NCBI GenBank assembly: GCA_036351575.1 | Contig: JAZBPJ010000115.1 | Span: 24,202 to 88,201 of the forward strand | Length of the DNA stretch: 64,000 bases | Direction: 5' to 3' | Source: JABDPF01 sp036351575 | GTDB lineage: Bacteria > Pseudomonadota > Gammaproteobacteria > Xanthomonadales > SZUA-36 | In this document: in pieces, positions 37,513 to 45,221 of the stretch | How the letters are laid out: the number at the start of each line of letters is the position of its first letter | Numbering within the stretch: position 1 is the first letter of the stretch | The notes under the pieces: generated by a model | Told to the model about the DNA's origin: nothing | Database searches by the model: none | Seen by the model: only the letters and a program-made list of their open reading frames with translations | Translations under genes and position numbers: made by a program

Positions 37513-38409
37513 GTGGACCTCGTCGCCCGGTTCCTGGAGCACCTGCGCGACGAGCGCGGGCTGTCCCCGCGAACCCGTTCCGCCTATACGCGTGACCTGG
37601 CGCTTTTCAGCTCGGAAACCGGCCAGCCAGAAGGCGGCCCCGGCTCGATCAACGAACACGACATCCGCCGCTTCATAGCCGCCCTGCACCGCCGGGGCCT
37701 CGGTGCAAAAAGCATCCAGCGCGTGCTTTCCGCGGTCCGCGGTTACTACCGCTGGCTGATCCGCGAGGGATACGCCCAGCACAACCCGGCCGTCGCGGTC
37801 CGGGCGCCGAAAGCGCCGCGCAAGCTGCCGAAAACGCTCGACGCCGACGCCGTGGCCCGGTTGCTGGATTTTCGTGCAGACACGCCGCTGGCCATACGTG
37901 ACAAGGCGATCATGGAACTGTTCTACTCGTCGGGCCTGCGGCTGTCCGAGCTCGCCGCCCTGCGCTGGGACCAGGTCGATATCGCGAGCGGCTTTATCAC
38001 CGTGACGGGCAAAGGCAGAAAAACGCGGATGGCCCCGATCGGGAGTTACGCGGTCAAGGCCCTGGAAGCGTGGCGCAGGGTTCGCGGCAACTTCGCCTCG
38101 TTCGAGGAGCCCTGCGTGTTCGTCAGCCAGCGTGGAGACCCCATTTCAATGCGCGCGATCCAGTCGCGCATCCGCCACTGGGCGCGCAAACAGGGCATTC
38201 CCCAGCAGGTGCACCCGCACCTGCTGCGCCACAGCTTCGCCAGCCACATGCTGGAGTCTTCCGGGGACCTGCGGGCCGTGCAGGAGCTGCTGGGGCATGC
38301 CGACATTGCCACGACCCAGGTCTATACGCACCTGGACTTCCAGCACCTGGCCAAGGTTTACGACAAGGCACACCCGAGGGCGCACAAGAAAAGCAAAGAC
38401 CCGGGTTAA
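37513..38409 (+). CDS. xerC: Site-specific tyrosine recombinase XerC
   Basis: Acts with XerD at dif to resolve chromosome dimers. 298 residues: SAM-like core-binding domain (residues 1-90) and catalytic domain with the Arg in SSGLRLSELAALRW, the Lys in VTGKGRKTRMAP, HLLRHSFASHML and the Tyr nucleophile in ADIATTQVYTHLDF. GTG at 37513. Housekeeping context (dapF-DUF484-xerC) excludes an integrase of a mobile element. Its last four bases overlap the convergent membrane-protein gene. Confidence 0.97.
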   Translation: MDLVARFLEHLRDERGLSPRTRSAYTRDLALFSSETGQPEGGPGSINEHDIRRFIAALHRRGLGAKSIQRVLSAVRGYYRWLIREGYAQHNPAVAVRAPKAPRKLPKTLDADAVARLLDFRADTPLAIRDKAIMELFYSSGLRLSELAALRWDQVDIASGFITVTGKGRKTRMAPIGSYAVKALEAWRRVRGNFASFEEPCVFVSQRGDPISMRAIQSRIRHWARKQGIPQQVHPHLLRHSFASHMLESSGDLRAVQELLGHADIATTQVYTHLDFQHLAKVYDKAHPRAHKKSKDPG

Positions 38410-38912
38410 CTCCGCCCCCGGTAGTAATTCGAAGCGAGGCTGCTTCCGGCCCAGTACCCCGCGTAGGCCGCGATGATCCAGACCCAGAGGCGGCTGCTGC
38501 TGATTTCACCCAGCCAGTACACCGGCCAGGTCAGCGCGGCAATGGTGTTTCGAATCGTTTCGATGATCAGTCCGACCAGCATGCCGACGGACAGGCGGTC
38601 GAGAAACGGCCCGACACCGTCAAAGCCGGCGATGAAATCACGGACCTCCCCCAGTTCGATATGCAGCAGGGTGAGGACGGCCACCACGCCGTAGAACCCG
38701 CCGCCCAGCGAAAGCCACTTGCGGTGCACCGGGTCCACTTGCTTGCGCGCCTTCTTGTCCTTGGCCCGAAGCCTGGACTCCTGCTCGATCTCCCGGGTCG
38801 TCCGCGCTTCCCCCAGGTAGTCGTTGCGCAGGGCCCACCAAACCAGCCCGTAGGCCACCAACCCGACGGGCAGGCCGGCCTGGATAAGCGCGATGAAAAA
38901 CTCCCGGATCAT
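38406..38912 (-). CDS. Uncharacterised membrane protein
   Basis: 168 residues from ATG 38912 (MIREFF). A first membrane segment (FIALIQAGLPVGLVAYGLVWWALR) is followed by a highly charged cytoplasmic stretch, then two or three more segments (WLSLGGGFYGVVAVLTLLHIEL, SVGMLVGLIIETIRNTIAALTWPVYWL, LWVWIIAAYAGYWAGSSLA). No family recognised. A longer in-frame reading upstream (to 39044) runs into the REP-like element and is not credible. Confidence 0.75.
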   Translation of the reverse strand: MIREFFIALIQAGLPVGLVAYGLVWWALRNDYLGEARTTREIEQESRLRAKDKKARKQVDPVHRKWLSLGGGFYGVVAVLTLLHIELGEVRDFIAGFDGVGPFLDRLSVGMLVGLIIETIRNTIAALTWPVYWLGEISSSRLWVWIIAAYAGYWAGSSLASNYYRGRS

Positions 38913-38998
38913 GGGCAGCAGATTCTGCCGGTTTAACCGCGTCGTGTCGACCGATTTGCTTGTATTGACGACCCTGCAACCCCACCTGTGCTGAATAT

Positions 38999-39057
38999 GT
39001 GGGAGCCCGCCATGCGGGCGACTCTGGTTTCGAATCGCCCGCATGGCGGGCTCCCGC
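38999..39057. repeat. REP-like composite palindrome upstream of hslV
   Basis: Two 23-base inverted arms separated by 13 bases. The left arm (38999-39021) begins GTGGGAGCCCGCCATGC and the right arm (39035-39057) is its reverse complement with one mismatch. Each arm is itself a small hairpin (GCCCGC-CAT-GCGGGC). The core GGAGCCCGCCATGCGG recurs at 39635 and 53972. The arrangement matches a paired-REP (BIME-like) unit. It separates hslV from the membrane-protein gene. Confidence 0.8.
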
Positions 39058-39082
39058 AGTTTTAGCAGACAAGGAGCCAGAA

Positions 39083-39625
39083 ATGGAACAATACCGCGGA
39101 ACGACCATCTGCTCGGTGCGGCGCGGCGACACCGTCGTCATGGGCGGTGACGGCCAGGTCACACTGGGCAACACGGTTATGAAGGCGAACGCCAACAAGG
39201 TCCGCAGGCTGTACAAGGACCGCGTGCTGGCCGGCTTCGCCGGCGCAACGGCCGATGCGTTCACGCTGTTTGAACGGTTTGAAGGCAAGCTGGAGAAGCA
39301 CTCCGGCCACCTCGTGCGCGCCGCCGTGGAAATGGCCAAGGACTGGCGCACCGACCGCATGCTGCGCCGCCTGGAAGCCCTGCTCGCGATCGCGGACCAC
39401 GAGAACTCCCTGCTGATATCCGGCAACGGCGACGTGATCCAGCCCGAGCACGGCCTGATCGCCATCGGCTCGGGCGGCCCCTTTGCCCAGGCCGCGGCCA
39501 TGGCCCTGCTCAAAAATACCGAACTGGATGCCGAGACCATCGCGCGCCAGGCGTTGGGAATTGCCGCGGAGATCTGCATCTACACGAATTCCAACCTGAC
39601 CATCGAGAAGTTGACAACCGAATAA
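39083..39625 (+). CDS. hslV: ATP-dependent protease HslVU, peptidase subunit
   Basis: Proteasome-like threonine peptidase working with the HslU unfoldase. 180 residues from ATG 39083 ([16 protein letters not shown]). The nucleophile is the first Thr of TTICSVRR, so the short N-terminus is removed in maturation. [14 protein letters not shown] and the C-terminal AGEI-type helix ([21 protein letters not shown]) match the family. In-frame starts at 38999 would be encoded by the REP-like element and would bury the active Thr, so they are rejected. Confidence 0.97.
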   Translation: MEQYRGTTICSVRRGDTVVMGGDGQVTLGNTVMKANANKVRRLYKDRVLAGFAGATADAFTLFERFEGKLEKHSGHLVRAAVEMAKDWRTDRMLRRLEALLAIADHENSLLISGNGDVIQPEHGLIAIGSGGPFAQAAAMALLKNTELDAETIARQALGIAAEICIYTNSNLTIEKLTTE

Positions 39626-39633
39626 CACATCCG

Positions 39634-39658
39634 TGGGAGCCCGCCATGCGGGCTCCCA
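39634..39658. repeat. REP-like hairpin between hslV and hslU
   Basis: A perfect 11-bp stem with a CAT loop (TGGGAGCCCGC / GCGGGCTCCCA), a single-unit copy of the element upstream of hslV. It lies 8 bases after the hslV stop and 19 bases before the hslU ATG, so it is inside the operon mRNA. It may affect stability or the hslV:hslU translation ratio; no U-run follows. Confidence 0.75.
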
Positions 39659-39677
39659 TGGGAAAGGGAAAGCCCAG

Positions 39678-41024
39678 ATGTCACAAATGACACCCCGTGA
39701 AATCGTCCAGGAACTGGACCGTCACATCATCGGACAGTCCGACGCCAAGCGCGCGGTGGCCATCGCCCTGCGCAACCGCTGGCGCCGCATGCAGGTCGAA
39801 GAAGGCCTGCGCGCTGAAATCACCCCGAAAAACATCCTGATGATCGGCCCGACCGGCGTAGGCAAGACTGAGATCGCGCGCCGCCTGGCGCGGCTGGCGA
39901 ACGCGCCGTTCATCAAGGTCGAGGCGACCAAGTTCACCGAGGTCGGCTATGTCGGCAAGGACGTGGAGTCCATCATCCGGGACCTGGTCGACACCTCGGT
40001 GAAAATGACCCGCGAGCAGGCCATGTCCCGGGTCCGCTCGCTGGCCGAGGACGCCGCCTACGACCGCGTCGTGGATATCCTGCTGCCGCGCCCTCGGCAG
40101 GCGCAGGGCATCGGTTTCGCCAACGAACCGGCGCCCGAGCAGCCCAGCGACGACCGCACCCGTCAGAAACTGCGCTACAAGGTCGTGCACGGCGAAATGG
40201 ACGACCGCGAAATCGAGTTCGAGGTTTCCACCCAGGTCGGTATAGAAATCATGACGCCGCCCGGCATGGAGGACATGGCCAGCCAGCTTCAAGGGATGTT
40301 CCAGAACATGGGCGGCGGCAGGAAACAGACCCGGAAAATGAAAGTCCGCGACGCCCTGCCCCTGCTGATCGACGAGGAAGCGGCGAAGATGGTCAACGAG
40401 GAAGAGATCAAGAGCCAGGCCCTGGAAAACGCGGAACAGAACGGCATCGTCTTCCTCGACGAACTGGACAAGGTCGCCAAGCGCTCCGACCACGGCGGCG
40501 CCGACGTGTCGCGCGAAGGCGTGCAGCGCGACCTGCTGCCGCTGGTCGAGGGCTGCACCGTGTCGACGCGCTACGGGCAGGTCAAGACCGACCACATCCT
40601 GTTTATCGCCTCGGGCGCCTTCCACTTTTCAAAGCCGTCCGACCTGGTGCCGGAACTGCAGGGCCGCCTGCCGATCCGCGTCGAGCTGCGCGCCCTCGAG
40701 GTGGAGGATTTCAGGCGCATTCTGACCGAGCCGCAGGCCTCGCTGACGCAACAGTACGCTGCGCTGATGGAGACGGAAGGCGTGACGCTGGAGTTCACCG
40801 AGGACGGCGTGCAGCGCATCGCGGAGATATCCTGGCAGGTCAACGAGTCCACCGAGAACATCGGCGCCCGACGCTTGTATACGGTGCTGGAACGCTTGCT
40901 GGACACTGTCTCCTACGAGGCGCCGGACCGCTCCGGGGACCGCTTCACGATCGATCGCGCTTACGTCGACCAACACCTCGACCAGCTGGCCGGAAACGAG
41001 GACCTGAGCCGGTACATTCTCTGA
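39678..41024 (+). CDS. hslU: ATP-dependent protease HslVU, ATPase subunit
   Basis: AAA+ unfoldase of the ClpYQ system. 448 residues from ATG 39678 ([13 protein letters not shown]). Seen: Walker [18 protein letters not shown], the [14 protein letters not shown] pore-loop region, an I domain (about 110-245) and Walker [12 protein letters not shown], then sensor 2 region in [17 protein letters not shown]. Length is standard. In-frame upstream starts lie in the REP hairpin and are rejected. Confidence 0.98.
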   Translation: MSQMTPREIVQELDRHIIGQSDAKRAVAIALRNRWRRMQVEEGLRAEITPKNILMIGPTGVGKTEIARRLARLANAPFIKVEATKFTEVGYVGKDVESIIRDLVDTSVKMTREQAMSRVRSLAEDAAYDRVVDILLPRPRQAQGIGFANEPAPEQPSDDRTRQKLRYKVVHGEMDDREIEFEVSTQVGIEIMTPPGMEDMASQLQGMFQNMGGGRKQTRKMKVRDALPLLIDEEAAKMVNEEEIKSQALENAEQNGIVFLDELDKVAKRSDHGGADVSREGVQRDLLPLVEGCTVSTRYGQVKTDHILFIASGAFHFSKPSDLVPELQGRLPIRVELRALEVEDFRRILTEPQASLTQQYAALMETEGVTLEFTEDGVQRIAEISWQVNESTENIGARRLYTVLERLLDTVSYEAPDRSGDRFTIDRAYVDQHLDQLAGNEDLSRYIL

Positions 41025-41066
41025 CTCGGGGGATTACGGGATAACGACCCTGCGAAGACAACGTCA

Positions 41067-41096
41067 TCCCGGAAATTGCGCAGCAATTATCCGGGA
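41067..41096. repeat. Inverted repeat downstream of hslU
   Basis: TCCCGGAAATTGC and GCAATTATCCGGGA pair as a 13-bp stem with a one-base bulge and a 3-base loop. It looks like a dispersed intergenic palindrome of the TCATCCCGGA type. It lies 14 bases before another palindrome of a different family (41110-41140). Confidence 0.6.
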
Positions 41097-41109
41097 CCGC
41101 CAGGAAACC

Positions 41110-41140
41110 GGGGTCAGAGTGGCTCAGCTACTCTGACCCC
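41110..41140. repeat. Palindromic repeat family B, copy 1
   Basis: A 31-base near-perfect palindrome with arms GGGGTCAGAGTGGCT and AGCTACTCTGACCCC around a single base. One mismatch between the arms. Followed by ATTTTTTAAG on the plus strand, so it could also terminate hslU transcription. Copies at 42124, 42207 and 53995; a half copy at 42191. Confidence 0.85.
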
Positions 41141-41157
41141 ATTTTTTAAGTTGGCTC

Positions 41158-42102
41158 TTACCCGGGTTTTGTGGCTTCCATTTCCCACGCCAGGATGTCC
41201 TGGCCTGTCCTCGCGGTGTCGAACTCGATTCCGCTGAAACCGGCGCTTTCCAGCAACTCTTTCAGCCGGTTCATGCCCGCTTCGTCCTGGGCCACCGAGA
41301 CCATCTGCTCAAAGCGCTCGTGCGAGGCACGGTGCTCGGCCTCGGTCATCGCGATGAACCCGCGCCGCTGCTCGCTGTCCGCGCCCATCATCTTGAAAAA
41401 TTTCAGCGCGTTGGTCATGAATTCGAACATCGTGGCGTTCGCGGTCGCCGGGTTGGTGTCGCTCAGGTATTTCTGCGCCAATGCGTTGATACGGCTGCGG
41501 CCGGTTTCCGCTTTCGTGCTGTTCTTCAGCTCGGCCAGGCTGGCCAGCCGGTCACGTTCCTCGCTGATCGCGTTGAGTGAGTCGATCACCCGTTTGACGT
41601 CGACGCCGTTGAACTCGGAAATGGCGCGGCGCGACATTTTCGTGACCACCGAATCGTGGTGGTGCAGCAGCAGGCAAAGGCGCCCGCCAGGTTTCAGGAT
41701 GCGCGCCGCCTCCGGCACGCTGCGCGAGAGGTCGGAGTACTCGATACCGAATACCGAGGCGACGATATCCGCCGAGGCGTCCGCCTCGGGAATGTCCTCG
41801 GCCGGGGTATCGGAATGCAGCACGCAGTCGATGCCGCTGCCCGCCAGCCCTTCCTTAGCCACGGCGCTGGGCTGCACCGCCGCGATATCGACGCCAACGT
41901 AGCGCCCGCCGCGTCCCGCCCTGATCATTGCCGGCAGCAGTGAACAATTGCCGCATCCCACCTCGACGACGCTGACCCCTTCTGGCGCAGACTCGAGTTG
42001 CGAGCGCCACCAGTCGGCAACGGCGCCCTCGTAGCCCTGCTTGAAATAATCGCCAAACGTCGTGCTGTGACCCTGGCGCCAGAACAATGACCACGGATCC
42101 AT
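41158..42102 (-). CDS. SAM-dependent methyltransferase, class I, substrate unknown
   Basis: 314 residues with a class I methyltransferase fold. Motif I is VVEVGCGNCSLLPAM (about 44-58), followed by acidic GVDIAAVQPSA, motif II-like DIVASVFGIEYSD and motif III-like LKPGGRLCLLLHHHDSVV. The last ~150 residues are helical and unlike any named subfamily I can identify. No operon partner: the TonB-receptor gene ends 213 bases upstream, and palindromic repeats lie on both sides. Ends 17 bases from the copy-1 palindrome. Confidence 0.85.
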   Translation of the reverse strand: MDPWSLFWRQGHSTTFGDYFKQGYEGAVADWWRSQLESAPEGVSVVEVGCGNCSLLPAMIRAGRGGRYVGVDIAAVQPSAVAKEGLAGSGIDCVLHSDTPAEDIPEADASADIVASVFGIEYSDLSRSVPEAARILKPGGRLCLLLHHHDSVVTKMSRRAISEFNGVDVKRVIDSLNAISEERDRLASLAELKNSTKAETGRSRINALAQKYLSDTNPATANATMFEFMTNALKFFKMMGADSEQRRGFIAMTEAEHRASHERFEQMVSVAQDEAGMNRLKELLESAGFSGIEFDTARTGQDILAWEMEATKPG

Positions 42103-42123
42103 GGAAACTCCCGTAATAAAACC

Positions 42124-42154
42124 GGGGTCAGAGTAGCGCAGCTATTCTGACCCC
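42124..42154. repeat. Palindromic repeat family B, copy 2
   Basis: 31 bases, arms GGGGTCAGAGTAGCG and AGCTATTCTGACCCC around one base, two mismatches. It is 22 bases upstream of the methyltransferase start and outside its coding region. Confidence 0.85.
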
Positions 42155-42190
42155 TCAAGAAAAAAACCGCGCGGATTCCCCCGTAAAACC

Positions 42191-42238
42191 GGGGTCAGAG
42201 AAAACCGGGGTCAGAGTAGCTGCAGCTACTCTGACCCC
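42191..42238. repeat. Palindromic repeat family B, copy 3 with adjoining half copy
   Basis: A half unit (GGGGTCAGAG at 42191-42200), then a complete 32-base perfect palindrome at 42207-42238 (arms GGGGTCAGAGTAGCTG and its exact complement). ACCGGGGTCAGAG is repeated twice with a 16-base period, as if duplicated by slippage. Lies immediately before the terminator hairpin. Confidence 0.85.
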
Positions 42239-42250
42239 CTGTCTTACAAA

Positions 42251-42280
42251 AAAACCCGCGCGGCGAACCGCGCGGGTTTT
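42251..42280 (-). terminator. Rho-independent terminator after the TonB-receptor gene
   Basis: A 13-bp perfect stem (AAAACCCGCGCGG / CCGCGCGGGTTTT) with a CGAA loop, starting about 36 bases beyond the receptor stop. On the minus strand the stem is followed by a run of seven T. The plus-strand side ends TTTTG, so it may also work in the other direction. Confidence 0.85.
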
Positions 42281-42315
42281 GTACTGCTTTTCAGGTCAGG
42301 TTGACCTGAGACCGA

Positions 42316-44979
42316 TTACATCTCGATGTTGTAACGCACGAAGATGACACGGCCGACCTGCGGGTACATGTACTCGTCAACCGGTGCGCCAACGATATCG
42401 TCGAGGATCGGATCCTCGTCGAAGATGTTGTTGGCGCCGACGGTGAACGTACCGTACTTGCCGAAGGTGTAACCCACCTGCATGTTCCACTGGTCCCAAG
42501 CATCCCATTTCTCGTCGGAAATGCGGCTCTCGGATTTGCCAATGTAGTCCCAGTTTGCGCTGGCGAACAGGTCGCCCAGGCTCCAGGTGAACAGCGCGTT
42601 GGCTCTCCAGTCTGGCAGGCCAAGTGTACCGGCGGCGTTGTAGAGATCGCCCGTGCCGTAGCTTTCTTCCGCATCGTAGTTGAGGTAGTAGGAAGCGTTG
42701 GCCTGGATGCCGAACTCGCCGATGCCGGTATCGAAACCGCCGCTCAGTGCGAAGTCCATGGACTCGAAGCTGAAGTCGGTTACGCCGTTCTGGAAGCCGG
42801 CGTCGATACGCGTGACCTGGCCAAGCGAGTTACGCTGGACCTGCGGATTGCCACCGTTGGAGAAGTAGTCGACGTCCAACTGGTCCTGTGCAGAGGTGTA
42901 CAGGATCGGGCTGGTGAGCGTCAGGTTGAAATAGTTCACGCTCGCCATCCAGTTCTCAAGGAACTGCCACTCAACACCCACCGACCAGGTTTCCGAATCC
43001 TCGGCGTCGAGGTTCGGGTTCGAACCGATGAAGGTGTCGAACTGACGCTCGGGGCAGTCGCTCTCGGAGATACCGGCAAGTTGGCAGCCGTAGTAGTCGG
43101 TCGCGAACTCGGCCGAGAAGGCGGTGGCGCCGTACAGGTCGGACAGGTCCGGAGCACGGAAGCCGGTGCCGACGGAGGCCTTGAACTTCAGCGACTCGAT
43201 GCTCGGGATGCTGAAGATCGTGCCCAAACGCCACGTCGTCGCCGAACCGAAGTCGGAGTAGTCGTCGTAACGCAGAGCGCCGTCGATCTCCATCCAGTCG
43301 AATACCGGGAAGATGGCCTCGGCGAAGACAGCCGTCACGTCGCGCTTGCCCTTGGCAGAGTTACCTGCAGAGCCACCGACCAGACCGGGGCAGCCGAAGG
43401 CAGGATCACCGCAGGCTTCCGACTGTCCATCCACGAGCGCGGAGTACTTGACCTTGTAGTACTCGGCGCCGACGTAGGCAGAAGCGGTGCCGCCGCCCAT
43501 TTCGAACAGGTCAAACTGCAGGCCGCCGTAGACCTTCTGCAGCTTCATGCGGTCGTCGTTGAGCGTGGTGCTCTTCAGGTTGGAAACAAAGGCGTCAAAA
43601 TCATCGATTCCGTACGCGATGTTATACGCGAGACCGGCATAACTCAGGTAGTACGTTCCAATCGAAGCAGACGTGTAGTTGGAGAACGTATAGCCCGCTT
43701 CCCACGTCACGTCGCCACTGAACAGGTCACCACGCGCACCGAGGTTGATGTCGGTGAGGTAGTCGTTGACCGTGTTGTCACGTGTACCGATATCGGTCCA
43801 GCGGAAGTAACCAAACGTCGCGCCGATGTCGTTGCGCGGGTCGCCCGGAATCGTCGGGCCGGTGGCCGCGGGCGGCGCGTAACGGCCGAAGGATTCGACC
43901 TGGGACAGCAGCACGTCGGCAAAGACGTCGATGTTGTCGGTCAGTTCGTACTCGGCGCTGACGAAGCTGTTCACGCGTTCGACACCCGCGCGGTTGGCCG
44001 AAACCAGCGCAAAAGCGTAACCGCAGTAGAAGCCGGCCTCGGGGCCAAATACCGCGTCTGCACGCATTTCACCAACGAAGCCGGTGCCGCTCGGGTCGTC
44101 CACGCAGCCGGCGCCCGGGGTAACGTACCAGGTGCTGCGATCGTTCGGATCGTAAGGCACGCTCGGATCCCAGTTCGGGTTGATCAGCGTGTAACCGTAG
44201 AAGGAAACACCGACCGTCTCGGAATAACCGACGATATCGCCGTCGCCGTCGTAATCGCCATAGCTGGCCGCGGTGAACTTGCGGTCCGCGTCGAAGATCG
44301 GGTCGCGCTTGTCGTATTCCAGCGAGAAGGTGATGTTGCTGCGCTCACCGCTGGCGCCCATGAGGACGGAGGCGCTCTCTTCGGTGCCGTCGTCGCGCGA
44401 GCGGTCGCCATAGCGGGCCTGGACCATCATGCCGTTGTAGTTCTTCTTCAGAATAACGTTCACAACACCGGCAACGGCGTCGGAACCGTAAACGGCCGAG
44501 GCGCCGTCAGCGATGACCTCGATACGGTCAACAGCCGAGAACGGAATCATGTTGAGGTTGACGGTGCCGCCGCCGCCAAGGGACGGGGAACCGACAATGC
44601 GACGGCCGTTGAGCAGGATCAGCGTACGGCTGGCGCCGACACCGCGCAGGCTCAGGGTCGCGTTCGATTGTGCGCTGTTACCGGACGATTCGCGGAAGGA
44701 ACCGAACGAGTTCATCGTCGATGAACGCAGTGCGTCGGAGACAGAGATATCGCCCGAGATATTCATGTCTTCCGCGGTAAAAGTGATGATTTCCTGGGAT
44801 TGGGTGTCAACGGTACGCTTGATGCGGGAACCGGTTACGACAACCTCTTCCACCAGCAGTTCTTCGTCGACATCCTGGTCCTGGTCCTGTGCAAACGCGG
44901 GGTTTGCAAGGAAGCTGCCCATGGACGCCACGCCCAGCGCGGTCGCTGTAGCGAGCCACAATGGCTTACGTTTGAACAT
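42316..44979 (-). CDS. TonB-dependent outer-membrane receptor
   Basis: 887 residues. ATG at 44979 has GGAGG 8 bases upstream; an ATG two codons earlier is less well spaced. Signal peptide ends NPAFA before QDQDQ. TonB box LVEEVVVTGSRI (about 39-50), then the plug domain (SVSDALRSS, LSLRGVGASRTLILLNGRRI, VDRIEVIADGASAVYGSDAVAGVVNVILKK) and a ~22-strand barrel (WRLGTIFSIP, FRAPDLSDLYG, AEDSETWSVGVEWQF). The C-terminus ends VRYNIEM rather than the usual aromatic residue. Ligand unknown; no transporter gene adjacent. Two inverted repeats lie in its 5' region. Confidence 0.94.
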   Translation of the reverse strand: MFKRKPLWLATATALGVASMGSFLANPAFAQDQDQDVDEELLVEEVVVTGSRIKRTVDTQSQEIITFTAEDMNISGDISVSDALRSSTMNSFGSFRESSGNSAQSNATLSLRGVGASRTLILLNGRRIVGSPSLGGGGTVNLNMIPFSAVDRIEVIADGASAVYGSDAVAGVVNVILKKNYNGMMVQARYGDRSRDDGTEESASVLMGASGERSNITFSLEYDKRDPIFDADRKFTAASYGDYDGDGDIVGYSETVGVSFYGYTLINPNWDPSVPYDPNDRSTWYVTPGAGCVDDPSGTGFVGEMRADAVFGPEAGFYCGYAFALVSANRAGVERVNSFVSAEYELTDNIDVFADVLLSQVESFGRYAPPAATGPTIPGDPRNDIGATFGYFRWTDIGTRDNTVNDYLTDINLGARGDLFSGDVTWEAGYTFSNYTSASIGTYYLSYAGLAYNIAYGIDDFDAFVSNLKSTTLNDDRMKLQKVYGGLQFDLFEMGGGTASAYVGAEYYKVKYSALVDGQSEACGDPAFGCPGLVGGSAGNSAKGKRDVTAVFAEAIFPVFDWMEIDGALRYDDYSDFGSATTWRLGTIFSIPSIESLKFKASVGTGFRAPDLSDLYGATAFSAEFATDYYGCQLAGISESDCPERQFDTFIGSNPNLDAEDSETWSVGVEWQFLENWMASVNYFNLTLTSPILYTSAQDQLDVDYFSNGGNPQVQRNSLGQVTRIDAGFQNGVTDFSFESMDFALSGGFDTGIGEFGIQANASYYLNYDAEESYGTGDLYNAAGTLGLPDWRANALFTWSLGDLFASANWDYIGKSESRISDEKWDAWDQWNMQVGYTFGKYGTFTVGANNIFDEDPILDDIVGAPVDEYMYPQVGRVIFVRYNIEM

Positions 44980-45017
44980 TAGCATTTCCTCCAATTTTTG
45001 GTTTGTATGGCCTATTC

Positions 45018-45030
45018 GCAAACGGTTTGC
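45018..45030. promoter_or_regulatory. Candidate operator upstream of the TonB-receptor gene
   Basis: GCAAACGGTTTGC, a perfect 13-base palindrome centred 45 bases upstream of the receptor ATG. Size and AACGGTT core resemble operators of LacI-type regulators. No regulator gene is adjacent, so identity is unresolved. Confidence 0.4.
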
Positions 45031-45124
45031 TTTCTCTACGCGCCGCCAACCAGTCCCGTTTAACGACGCAAGGTATTGAAATACAAAAAAAATATTACCC
45101 GTTTTTGCAAAAATTTAACTTAGA

Positions 45125-45147
45125 CCAAATGCCAATATAACATTTGG
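45125..45147. promoter_or_regulatory. Inverted repeat in the TonB-receptor upstream region
   Basis: CCAAATG and CATTTGG separated by 9 bases in an AT-rich stretch about 150 bases upstream of the receptor start, in a region rich in A/T runs that contrasts with the surrounding GC-rich genes. Could be a regulator site; no clear -35/-10 pair could be chosen. Confidence 0.3.
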
Positions 45148-45221
45148 CACCCGTCAAACCAACGTTTTTTAAGCTTTATTGACCCGGATCAAGGCCGACC
45201 CGGTGAAATGGCAGGAACGCC

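Noticed and set aside
37513..38409. Integrase of a mobile element
   Set aside because: The tyrosine recombinase is in the dapF-DUF484-xerC housekeeping order and there are no attachment sites or phage genes.
38999..39082. Extended HslV start encoded by the REP-like repeat (VGARHAG...)
   Set aside because: It would place 28 residues before the true N-terminus and block the Thr nucleophile; the ATG at 39083 fits the family.
39633..39677. Extended HslU start at 39633 in the REP hairpin
   Set aside because: The reading comes from the repeat; ATG 39678 gives the conserved MTPREIV start.
38999..42280. CRISPR array from repeated palindromes
   Set aside because: Copies are few, irregularly spaced and not separated by uniform spacers, and no cas genes are present.
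43081..44724. A 547-codon open frame antisense to the TonB-receptor gene
   Set aside because: The receptor on the other strand has signal peptide, TonB box, plug and barrel. The antisense frame has no domain and is a by-product of high GC codon use.
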